DNA of 64,000 nucleotides from Histoplasma ohiense (Eukaryota > Ascomycota > Eurotiomycetes > Onygenales > Ajellomycetaceae): positions 496,001 through 560,000 of the forward strand of contig JAEVHH010000007.1 of NCBI GenBank assembly GCA_017607445.1, in the 5' to 3' direction. This document shows, piece by piece, positions 26,801 through 37,690 of the stretch. The notes under the pieces are model-generated. The model was given only the letters and a program-made list of their open reading frames with translations. It did not search any database and had not been told where the DNA came from. Both the position numbers and the translations under genes were made by a program. Position 1 is the first letter of the stretch. Each line of letters opens with the position of its first letter.

Positions 26801-28943
26801 TTTGATGTTGTTGAAGAGTTGTCGTTGAGGTATCAAACCCTGTTGTTCCAGATTGCCCGATTAGGAAACCCTCAAGCTCCACCTCAGCCCCCCACGTCCA
26901 GCAACAGGACGATTTCCCCTGAACGGCAACATTTATCTGGCTATAACAGCCAGGGCTGGATATCGCGGGTTTCTTTGCATGTAATGGGCACCGAATCAGG
27001 AGCTATCCTGCAACAGCGTGCAGGAACGATGTTTACAATTGCCACCTCACTCATAGATGATTTTTTTCCAACCAAACTACATCGACCATGCTACATCCTG
27101 GTATGATTCTAAAACGCTTGATGACAGCACATTATTGACCCGGATTGTCGGGAAGCGTATAAACCTGATTGATATGGACAGGAGCATTTCAAGCTTGAAC
27201 TAGCCTATCTGTCGCCCGCGACGGCCCGTCCAGACAGCGCCAGGAGAAACTTGAGATCTTGCGTTTCCACAGGCGAAATGAAACATGCTCTATTACGACG
27301 GCGTGCACGCCAGAGCTGCGTATTTGAAGATGCACAGCGGAATTTCAGGCGGGCCGTAACTTTCTCTATTTAGCCGACCCATTGATACTTCCCCGTTTGC
27401 GGGAGTCGCTTCCTTCTGAGAAACGAGCCGCTAGGCCTGGTTCACTGCTTTTTTAGTTGGTGCCACTCGACTCTCGAGAGATTTTAGTTCCACGATTCGA
27501 CACCGGCCCCACAACCCCAGATCCCGCGATCGAACCTTGCAGATTCTGGTTGCACCAATAATGTGCCAAAAGGACTCAAGGTTTCGCTCTCATGGCCTGA
27601 ACTTGGAGATTTTGAGCCAAAATAGAAGGCGGGACATCCCGAAGAAGAGACGAAATTAGAGGCGGATATAGCGGTTGGACCAAGGATCTAGATTATCCTC
27701 GCCCTTGAGCGTCTCGATCTGATCCATGTTTTCCAAAGTGGGCTCGTGTTCTTCACTTGGTATTGGCACCAGGGATCCCAATTTGTAGAACGCGGTCTAT
27801 TGAGCCAAGCCTTCGGAATCACTATTCAATGAGCTTCAGAATCATTGGGGAACGAAGTGTCGAAAGGATATACGAAATAGAAGATTAAAATTGTTGGAAG
27901 ACCCAACGGCATCCCAGTGTTTGAACGAAAGAAGAAGGATGATAACAATAATAATAATACTATTAGGATTGACACGAGAATCCGCTCTGGTGTATGTTTG
28001 TCGAATGGAGATGTCACTGACAGTGGCGTTTCCAAAACTCGGGGCTTCTGTATCCTCCAGAATCCTCCTTTCCACTTCCCTTCAAGCCCCTGGCTTCTTA
28101 CTTCGGATGTGCGCTCGAGACTCCTGAAAGCTTCCGCACGGTCCTTGTTGCATGATCCGTCTCTTGGCGGCAGCTCACGAATCATCCTTGCTACCTGAGC
28201 ACCCTGATCGGCCCCCCATTAGTTTTAGCCCTAGTCGGTAGGCCCCACTCAAGCATTGACAAGCCACTCGGGGAGCTTGGCCTCGCAATGAACCGGAATT
28301 GTTGGATCACGCTGCAGGTGGAGGGGTAGTTGAGCCGGGGGACATGAAGCTGCTTGCCGTTACAGCCAGGTCGCACACTTGTGTGCAATGGATTTAAATC
28401 GCTGTTTCTTGGATATCACTGCTCGTTTTGAACAGCCGCCACTGCCTTGCTAGTAGATCATCAAGGCTGTTCACCCAACTACTTCATCCTGCTGGAAATG
28501 AATGTGGTATTTAAATGCCCGTTGCCCTACCTCCTATGCATTGATTTTGTCACCAACATCACCAGCACTGCTACCTGACCAAAGGTACCCAACAACTGAA
28601 TCAGGGCTACATATGTCGGAGGGCAAATCCTGTCACGATATATTCTCATTCTGATTGAATTCGTTCTTTACATCCTTTCTTGGAGGTCTCCTCGATTACC
28701 CATTATCCATCCAACAATCTTTTAGGTTCCAATAGATTTCTCACGTCTCTTTCCTTTCTCCTTCAAGTCGTCTCTTTGGAGAATACACGTATTGTCAACG
28801 GAGATCGGATATTACCCCGGAAATCGCGCCTCACGTTTTAAGAGGCGTCGGACTGTATCATCAGCTCTTACGGCATTTACATGATCTACAAGCCGATTAT
28901 CAGATAAAATAAAATATTATAAACTACACCCAATTTCAGCACC
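20839..28943. other. 8.1-kb gene desert with scattered open-frame relics
   Basis: No intact gene is recognisable. CpG dinucleotides are common, so this is not part of the mutated transposon block. Open frames are short. Several minus-strand stretches around 26.7-28.3 kb read like protein but are separated by stops (for example a 45-codon frame ending at 27656 in DNLDPWSNRYIRL). The left part may hold the ABC gene's 3' UTR. Minor items: an ATA/ATT run (23466-23492), one TACGGAGTA motif (22985-22993), and two telomere-like TTAGGG units near 23005, too short to matter. No tRNA, rRNA or named RNA was found by eye. Confidence 0.45.
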
Positions 28944-30735
28944 ATGGTTGCCAGACCTGTAGCCAACGTTCCTTCAGGGCCTCACCTGAAACCTCGCAAT
29001 CATGAATCGATGGAAGGGATTCAATCTTGGGAGTCCTCGTCCGTATGTGGATATGTCCCTGTGTCTGTAATACTACCAAGGAGCTAACCTGGTGTAGGAT
29101 GTATTCACGGTTGAATCTCGCTCTGCGATCCATATCCCATACCGTCACTATGCGCTGGCATATCTTGATGTGTCTGGGAATGTCCGCTATGAGCTTTCTC
29201 CATCTATGCTTGATCATAAGAGCGAAATATTTCTTCAGGACTTCGAAGAGCGGTTTTTCCAGCATGCTTCCCAATCAATGTTTCCAGGTTTGTAAACCTA
29301 ATATATCTTTTGTGCAAAACAATTATTAAGGGGATAACAGGCCAATCGAGTACAAACCCAACACGCAATCCAAGAGCTAGGCGACCCCGATATCTATCTT
29401 CCTACAAAAACATGCCTGCACAGAAGCGCCAGCGATTGGAGTTTACAGTAAATGCAGTATCTGAGGAAGAAGATGACGAATTTGAAGACCAGCCTGTGAA
29501 CAATATTGGCTTGCCCATTGGAGACGAGGAAAAAATGCTGGCTTATTATGCAGAAGCCTTCAGAGCCTTTCAGCAGATCAACTGTCGCCAAGTTGCAAAG
29601 GCTTATATCAAGCTCATTGAGCCTCGGAAGCAGGCAAAGCATCCATACAATGGAGGAAAAGCGGGCCCAGGAGAGATCAGGGATCCTGAGAAAACTAAGC
29701 CAGAGTGGTGGCCTACCGATGTGATTCATAAAGAACCTGACCATCTAAAGAAAATTCGTAAGAAGTTCTTCCTTAACCCCCATCCATCTCTCTCTAAATG
29801 TCAAACAAACACTTATGGATCATAGCGCGTGTGAAACTTCTTATTCATATATTTCGCAATTTGAACAAATCGCACGGTATCACGGCCCGGAAACTCAAAG
29901 CCGCTGGTGAAGAAGCGCAAAAACAATGTAGGCCTCCTGAAAAGGCATCTATTCTGGATGAAATATACCGCGTTAGGGAGGAGGAAGAGCGTTATGAGCG
30001 GGGAGAAATCGGTTCGTGAAGTGCCTCTCTCTTTTTGTATTTCTATAATCTAATATAATTCCCATGTTTACTTCAGATGCCGATACTTTGGTTTATGTTG
30101 TCAAAAGAGAAAAGATGAATCGTGGCATTAGGGAGGACTCGGAAACTGCGTCTGACTCTGAGCAACAACAAAGCTATTTACCAGAGCTAGCGAGTCTAAA
30201 TGAGCAGCAAAGCAGCGTGAAAATGACACCCCATGTTTTGCCAATGCACAACCGGGTCGTTCCTACCTTTGACCTCGGCGAGAACAGGAATACGCTTTTT
30301 TCAACCACAATATCGGCTCCTTTTGAATCGGCCACACCCAACCCTCTCTCCCCTATGGGCATAAAATCCGACTACGAAAAATTCACTCCGATGGGAAGTC
30401 CCATCTCAATTGATGACAGGCCGACTACGTCTAATGTCAATTACCTCCAGGGATTGCCTCAGTCCCCTATCGAAGGCCAATATATGAATCCAAGAAGCTC
30501 CGTCCCAGAGAACCAAACAGCTGGGAATTATGGCCCCTGGCCCACGCCCTCATTCCAACACCCCATTTTTAGCCAAGTTGACTATGGAAACGGTAATTCT
30601 GGGGTGATTCCTCAACACTTCATGTCTCCCATGATGCCAACTCCATCCCATGCACCACTCCCTCTTCAGGGAGCACGCTCACAGCTTCCAATGGATAGGA
30701 CTCCTATATTTCCAACATTTCGTGATGATACCTAA
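28944..30735 (+). CDS. YDR124W-like helical-bundle protein (DUF2841 type), function unknown
   Basis: Five exons: 28944-29042, 29098-29287, 29341-29757, 29826-30011, 30077-30735; 516 aa; introns 53-68 bp with consistent phases. Residues 1-97 resemble a small N-terminal domain. Residues about 158-298 form the conserved core: an amphipathic helix ([20 protein letters not shown]), then IEPRKQ, HPYNGG, KPEWWP, KEPDHL, SHGIT and [14 protein letters not shown] blocks. I recall this pattern from the fungal YDR124W-like helical bundle family, which includes a protein from the A. fumigatus hrmA-associated subtelomeric cluster. The C-terminal ~215 residues are Pro/Ser/Met-rich and disordered. A basic KR patch near 120 could direct it to the nucleus. 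No enzymatic motif is visible. Confidence 0.82.
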
Positions 30736-32213
30736 GCCGCGATGATGTTCCATAGCGTCATTGTGAGGGATGGGTGGAAGAGTTCAAAGTAATTTTTCAC
30801 CTGAACCCGCGTGCCATAACTACTTCTCCCTGAGTTATTCGTGATTTACCCTCACCAAATGATGCCTTTTGATCTATACTCGGTCTTATCTTTTGTCATC
30901 TTTGTCCTGATTTCTTCTTTTCATTTTCATTTTTTCCTGCCATACTTCCTGCAACATTTCCTCCATCAGATGGTAATAATTACGGACGAATTTTTGGGCG
31001 GCACTCTGCTTTATCGTTAGCAAAAAGGAAAACATTGCCAAGAAAGGCAACGGGGCCCTGTTTTTCATTTCTTATCCAATTTCCTTGTTTTCCGTTCTGG
31101 CGTTATATGTATGGTTTCTTTACTATAACGTTCATGCGTTCCCGCAACACCCCCACCTCCATTCCCCTTCACTAAACCACCACCAAATCACGGAATTTCT
31201 CTTAACCCCACATGGAACTCATAAGTTCCAGCTACGGAGATATCGTCACTCCAACCTATGTCCCGAAATAAGAAAGCAAGCAACAGGTTCAACACATCAG
31301 GGGAACACACATTTATATTTGTCCGGTTCATGCGATCGAACCGTATTGGTTATGTCGCTGCAGTCTTGTCCTTGCTCTGGATTGTGAATTTTTATCTGCA
31401 TCAGGCCTTGACTGGCTATCGGTTAATAACATCTTGCCTTTCTCTTCCTGCCGTTTATGAAAGCTATTGTCAGAAAATCGCAAACCGTTCTTGCCCTCTT
31501 CCCTCTCCCTCACTTGTCCCCTCAGTCCGTCCTGACAAAACGCGAATAAAAGCTGGTTATCCCCTGTCTACGTTACTTTTTTTTATTTTTTTTATTTTTT
31601 TTTCCCCTTGGATTATGTGCCCAAACGAAATAACCTGACTTTTGACGCATCTTATCTTATTCTTTTGTCCCCTACAATAATCCACGAGATTAAAGGGCAT
31701 GCTCCAACTTATTTAGTTTAGTTAGCTGGATAAACGTAATACGAAAAACTCAATATTCCTACCTGAATTTCGAGCGTCCTATTCGGGCTCTAGGCCTTGT
31801 GAAGAGATCACTCCGCATGTTATGTTTGAGCCGTTGGACTTTGAAAGTGGGCCCCGAGTATACGTTGTTAAGTATAACTTCGAAAACTTTCCGTCCCGGG
31901 GGCAATTATGGTAACTACAAGAAAGAGTGAGTAAAAAAAGTTAAGAAATTATAATGTACGGGGGGGGGGGGGATGGGGTGAAATCTGTGTTTCCATTTCC
32001 AATCATAAATTCCCATTAGTCCTGTGGGTTTTATATGCGTGAAGATATTTATTTCTATATTGTATACGTTTTAACATGTGCATGTTGGAACAATATAACG
32101 ACGAGTATAAAAGAGCTACCCTGCCGCCAGCCCTGCGCCCCAATTAATCAATCAAAAGTATATGTTTCATTATTTTACTTCTTCCACCCATTCAACCCCT
32201 TGTCCGAATTCAA
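30736..32213. other. Convergent intergenic region, no gene seen
   Basis: Between two converging genes (YDR124W-like plus, CTP synthase minus), so it should hold two 3' UTRs and terminators. It contains T-rich runs (31569-31606) and a 12-13 base G run (about 31959-31972). No coding frame with recognisable features. Confidence 0.5.
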
Positions 32214-34289
32214 CTACCGCACTGGAATCAAACCAGGGTCCATTTCCTGGAGGCTAAGGTCATGGCGATCCTTGTACGACTCGGTGATCTCTTCAAGACA
32301 ACCTGCAGCGGCAGCAAAGAAACCGAGGAACGTCTTGCTAGGCGCAAGCACGCGAGAGAGATATTCTGGGTGAAACTGCACGCCAACATACCATTTATGC
32401 TCCTTGAGTTCGATGATTTCCATCCGCTCGCCTTTCTCATCCTTGCCGACAAATGTCAGCCCGGCCTTCTCCAGCGCCTCCACCATCTTGGGATTGACCT
32501 CGTAGCGATGACGGTGCCGCTCCCAGATGGCGGGGGTGTCGCCGTATAACTTTCGAAGACGGGACCATTCTGTGTCAGGCTGGAAGATGGTGGGTCGCTT
32601 GCCCAATCGCATTGTCCCACCCATCTTTTCCTTGTTGATTTCAGGCATGTAAACGATTGCCGGGGTTGAGTGGTGCTCGTCAAATTCCTCGCTATTTGCG
32701 TCTAGACCACAGACGTTACGAGCAAATTCGATGACGGCTAGTTGCATCCCTAAGCAAATACCCAGGTAGGGAATGTTGTTGGTGCGCGCCCACTTGGCAG
32801 CTTTGATCATTCCCTCCGTTCCCCGATGGCCGAAGCCTCCAGGGACTAGGATGCCGTTTGCCATACAGACGACATGCCATGCTTTATGGAATTCTGCAGG
32901 GGAGCTCTCCTGCGTCGTCTCTTCCAAGTGGGATGCATCAACCCAGACAAGGTTGATTTTCCGTTTACAGTGCATAGCCGCATGTTCCAACGATTTGCTC
33001 ACACTCATATAGGAGTCGTGGAGGGATGTGTATTTGCCAACAAGAGCAATGGACACAGTCTCCTGTATGTGATCCTGAGCTGTTGCTAGGGATTTCCATG
33101 AAGTCCATGTAGCGATACCTTGTTGCAGAAGATTTTTAGGTATATTGATGCTCTCAAGCTGAAGGACACGGTTTATGGTCGAAAGAACACCTTGGTTCTC
33201 AAGAAGCACGGGAACATGATAGGTTGTTGAAACATTGTGGACTGTGAGGACCTGATCTCGATCAACTTGACATGCATTGGCGATTTTGACAATTGTTTGG
33301 TCCTCGAGAGGTCTCTCGCAGCGGCAAGCAATCTAGGAGAGGTTTATAACAATCAGCTAAAATACGGAAGCGTGTGGGGGGAATAAAAAGAGTAGGATAT
33401 ACCAAGTCTGGACTGAGACCTGCACTCCGGACATCGCTGATCGCCCGCTGGGTTGGCTTCGTCTTCTGCTCGCCATCACCGGGAGGTATTACGGGAACGT
33501 AAGAAACATGGATCTGTAGAAAATTTCCCTTTCCGGCTCGTCTCTGTAGCTGACGCATGGCTTCAAAAAAGACACCTGACTCAACGTCTCCGATCGTGCC
33601 TCCGAGCTGTGATTTACAAAAAAAAAAAAAAAAAAAGGACGTTAAAATGCCGAAAATTTGAGAGAAATATGGAGGTCTCTAGAGAGAAAATTACCTCGAC
33701 AATGCACACGTCCGGCTCTTGCCCGGATTCATCAACGGGAATTTTAGCCACACGTTCAATCCAGTCTTGGATGGCATCCGTCAGATGCGGTACGATTTGG
33801 ACCGTTTTGCCAAGATAGTCACCACGGCGTTCACGCTCAATAACATGTAGGTAGATTTTGCCAGTGGTAATATTGTGTTCGTGGCTTAGAGAAATATTTA
33901 GATAGCGCTCATAGTTTCCCAAATCCAAGTCAACCTCCCCACCGTCATCTAAGACGTACACCTCCCCATGCCTGGCTGCCAGTCAGTCCTTTATTGCTCT
34001 CCTTTTAGGATTTTGCGGGGGACGAGAGTGTGGTTCATATGGGGGAACACCAACTCGGTAGGGCTCATAGTCCCAGCATCAACATTCATATACGGGTCTA
34101 TCTTAATACTGGTCACTTTCAGACCACGGGTCTTTAGGAGAAGCCCAGTGCTGGAGGCAATGATGCCCTTGCCAACTCCGGAGATGACGCCTAAACGCGA
34201 TTGGGTCAGCGACGCGCCATTCGCCAAAAAGCACACAATAACTACAAGGTTAAAAAAAACATACCTCCAGAAACCAAAATGTATTTCAT
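32214..34289 (-). CDS. URA7: CTP synthase
   Basis: Five exons (minus): 34289-34265, 34190-34055, 33971-33695, 33606-33403, 33332-32214; 586 aa, the usual length for fungal CTP synthase. It makes CTP from UTP, ATP and glutamine in the cytosol, the last step of de novo pyrimidine triphosphate synthesis. The N-terminal synthetase domain starts MKYILVSGG with the P-loop SGVGKG, followed by [17 protein letters not shown], the [24 protein letters not shown] region (split by intron 2) and [10 protein letters not shown]. The C-terminal glutamine amidotransferase domain has GGFGHRG, the nucleophile C407 in LGICLGMQL, and H535/E537 in QFHPEY. All catalytic residues are present. The first exon encodes only eight residues plus one base, a conserved feature of such N-terminal splicing. 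Introns are 70-88 bp; intron 3 contains an 18-base A/T homopolymer. Confidence 0.96.
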
Positions 34290-35697
34290 GTTGATTGATG
34301 TTGAAGTGGTATTAATGGGCCCTCAACCGGCAATTCGCCCCTCTTCGGGGAGGGGGCGGAAAGGGGGGAGAAGAAGGAAAAGAAAAATTGAAGAAAGCAA
34401 CAAAAAGTTTTCCGGTGCAATGCTCCGCAGCGGCAGTATCCCGAGAATGGAAAAGCGGTGAATGCTAGACGCGACAAGCACTCTCTGGATCACTTTGTAC
34501 CTCAGCAACTAATCTAGTATGAGAAGTGACTTTGCAAGACAAACAAGACAAACATAAAATGCACTGTTCTTTCTCATAAAGGCGACCATACCCAGGTGAG
34601 GTGTGTATCGTAGCTGATCAAGGTCGAATAATTATGCCCCGAACAACCCCATTTGATAGGTGCTGGATGGGGATTGTAGTTAGGCTGCAGAGGGTCGACC
34701 CACCCAATGTGTTTAGACACTGAACTATTTCAAATATGATCTAGTTATCCTTTTTTTTTGAAGGGTTATCCGGATTCGAATTTTCTTGGCACAACTTTGA
34801 CATTTATCGTAACTAGGCCATTAGGATTGGCAACTGTTCTAGAGATTGGGGAGAAGGGATGACATTTTGGTGGAGTTTCTCAATTCCAACAGAACAAGAC
34901 CTTCTCACGAGCACTACAAAAGCAAATTTTGTTACCATAACTCAGCAGATCATTTTCACGCAATCACCACCAAAAACGAACATGCATAGGTTTCGTAAAG
35001 CATTATTGGTAATATGATCCATTTTCATGGTTAACGAGTTAGCCACAAATAGAGAATTTTATGTAAGAATATATCAATTAGTTAACTACTCCGTAAGTGG
35101 CCCGCATATTTTGAGTGTGTCATTCCACTAGTTCAACTCTGTTGTCTTGATGGCTGCAGTTCCTGTAGAACCGGTGTGGAATTCATTCACGCTTCGTTGC
35201 GAATCCTCAACCGTACTATGTAGGCATTTGTGATCAAATAAATAGAAACATAGAGCAGCAGAAAAGAACACTCTGGAAATTGCCACGAGTATTAGCCGTC
35301 CTTTCCAAGCTTTCCATTCATTTCCCAGAACGGGTAAGTTGTAACCACGGCGCGTGCGCCTCTAGAGGTCCTGGGTCTTAAAGTCTCGGAATAGATCACA
35401 GGTTCATGGCCTATGGGGCTGTGCTCCAGCTATCTTCAGAGCTCAGATACAGTTATTATTGCTTCTCTTTCTCCTTCTGTGTTGAATCTTCTTGGTTAAA
35501 TATCAGTCAATGGTACTTTAAACCCCAATTCCATTGTCTGTTCCGGTCAATTTCTAGGCTGGAAATACCATTTTCCCTGTATTGCATTCCCCATCAACAA
35601 AAGTTCACACGCTCTTCTCATTGTAATAGTTCCAGTTTAGAGATCTTTCATATTAGAACTAGTTAGTTAGTTTAGATATTCTTATTAGGAAACAGGT

Positions 35698-35824
35698 GTA
35701 AAACATGCAACCTTGTGGAAGGCTTTAGCGCTACGCCAAAAGGATCAATCCTCAAGGTAGCCGCCACCTATTCCTCGCGATATATATATGTACGTACTGT
35801 ATATGTATATGCATGATTCACACC
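35698..35824 (-). repeat. Dispersed repeat copy 2, tRNA/SINE-like
   Basis: Matches copy 1 at 3176. The first ~95 bp align with scattered substitutions and short indels, the alternating TA/TG tract is shorter, and the tail TATGCATGATTCACAC aligns with copy 1's TATGCATTCTTCACCC. The shared block extends through the microsatellite, so the two copies descend from one element rather than being chance matches. The minus-strand A-box-like core is altered here (GGCGTAGCGCTAAAGCC). Confidence 0.55.
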
Positions 35825-37160
35825 AGGTAATGGACTTTACAGGGTTGAAAATATGGAACGCCCCTTTGAGGTCCAGGTCTAACGGCCGTCGTTGGGTGTT
35901 CCTTTTCGATGATGAGACATTTCAAATATCTTGCATATAGCAGAGACAGTATAAAAGAAAGAAATAATATCGATTGGGCATGTACCCAAAGGGGATGGCC
36001 GTGGGAGTATATTCATCATTAACAAAGGCTTCAAAAAAAAGTACTGTAGGCCCTGTGTTGCATTGATATCTACCATCATCTGGTTAGAAGCCAAGGTGCT
36101 ACCCCCCTCCCATGGGGAGAAATCTTACAAGTTAGCTCAAGAAAACTCTGCCGCTGCCGAATAAAGATAGTAACTTAGTAGCAGATAGGAGTTTCGTTGA
36201 AAGAGAAACTTATAAGAAACAAATCCATCGGTGCCTACTTCGCTGAAAAGGTAAGTAAGGAAGTGATGGAAACTTCGAATGCCCTCTCCAAGGCTGAATG
36301 CTTGGCAGATAGGGGCCACGACTAGGGGGACGTGTGCCTCCATGTTTACATCTGCCCACGATCCAGATTCACCGGAAGGTAGCCGTTGAGCTTGGGCGGA
36401 GGGAGGGTCTTCCTAGCTTGCCCTGTGCGAACTCCTTTGGGCAAATCCTTAAATGGTTAAGGGTTGACCGTGATTTCGTCCCCTTTTCTTCGGTATTGAC
36501 AGTCCATATGACGGGGTTTATAGATATGAAGTATCACCTTAAAGTCAACCCAATTTTTTTTTGTACACAGGAACAATTTGCTATTTGCTTGATTTTAATA
36601 AGAAATAAAGTGATCGTTTTCAACAAGATATATCTATATTAAATATTGATTTTTTTAATATAAAATATAAAAAAATATATATTTATATTCTTCTTCTCTT
36701 TAGCTACAACCTAAGGTGGTTCACAAATCTCATAGATATATGACTATTGTGTAATTGAAAGTCAAAGTTGAGAAATTTGAAGTATCTATATGAACCGTTC
36801 CTTCTCAGACCCTCTGGCGATGATTGCCCTGAGCACATGACTTTGTAATTAAAGCTGCAACCGAGCCCGATAAGACATGAATTGGATCACGTGCCCACAA
36901 AATACCACGTGATAAACAGGCTGCCGACAAGCAGGACTTATATACTCCGTACAGAGTACCGTTATCTCGGCTACTCTAGAATTGGATTTTTTTTTTTTTT
37001 TTTTCCCGCAACACATGTCTGCAGCGGTTGCCCCGCTTTTCCGGATAATCTCCATCCAATCATGACCTCGTATACTCAGTACAGCCATGGAACTAACCAC
37101 AGGGGCTCAGCCCCGCTTATTCCAGCCAACCAAAGTATAGGCTGTGCGGATAATAGACGC

Positions 37161-37168
37161 ACCTTGAA
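37161..37168 (+). promoter_or_regulatory. Candidate zinc-response half-site ACCTTGAA
   Basis: ACCTTNAA is the left two thirds of the yeast Zap1 site ACCTTNAAGGT, and its reverse complement contains CAAGGT, the core bound by Aspergillus ZafA. It lies 530 bp upstream of the ZIP start codon. Recognised by eye only. Confidence 0.35.
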
Positions 37169-37521
37169 CCACAGGAATTGGATGTTTGCAGGCCAAAAAA
37201 AGGAAGCGGCGGCAAAAGACCCAACGGTAGAGGGCCCCCGCTTTGATGTGGATTTTCAACTAAATTTAGATCAGAACACGTTATGTATCAACATTTGCAC
37301 CAGTTGCGGCAGTGTGGCCCGGTGCGCGTTGTAGAAAATATATCTTTGCGCTTGGATGGACTTTCAAAACCTGGGAAAAAGCCACCATTCCCGCTATTAT
37401 TAGCAGTAGAAGGCGGGTTTTTGGCATGGCTTATTAGTAATGACTTTCCTGACATACGCCGACCGCAGTCCAAGCTTTTGGGGGTAATCTGCACCCGGCT
37501 TCTGCCGGCGGGGAATGGAAC

Positions 37522-37532
37522 ACCTTTAAAAC
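37522..37532 (+). promoter_or_regulatory. Candidate zinc-response element ACCTTTAAAAC
   Basis: Agrees with the yeast Zap1 consensus ACCTTNAAGGT at 8 of 11 positions (ACCTTNAA intact, GGT replaced). It lies about 160 bp upstream of the ZIP start codon, a normal distance for a fungal activator site. Confidence 0.4.
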
Positions 37533-37690
37533 ACAACGGGGCCACCTTCGTCCCCAACCACCATACATATCATATATATATTTTTTTTCGATACCCTCCC
37601 ATCGAGTAATGCACAGAACCCCCACAAACCGCACTTAAACAGCACCTTCTCTTCTTCTACCCGTCGTCGTCGTCGTCGACATCGCCAGTC

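Larger units (their letters stand above)
34290..37690. other. 3.4-kb divergent intergenic region (CTP synthase / ZIP transporter)
   Basis: No coding frame is convincing. The region has the second copy of the dispersed repeat (35698-35824), two copies of the 9-mer TACTCCGTA (35087-35095, 36943-36951), an A+T-rich stretch around 36580-36700, and a T18 run at 36989. The right ~600 bp hold candidate zinc-response half-sites upstream of the ZIP gene (listed separately). Confidence 0.5.

Noticed and set aside
27501..27600. Possible tRNA gene (minus strand GGTTCGATCGCGG resembles a B box)
   Set aside because: A-box-like sequence is only about 30 bases away and no cloverleaf or paired acceptor stem can be drawn.
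28191..28388. Minus-strand frame near 28.3 kb as the first exon of a real gene
   Set aside because: Splicing it to neighbouring frames needs weak sites and leaves stops; kept only as part of the relic observation.
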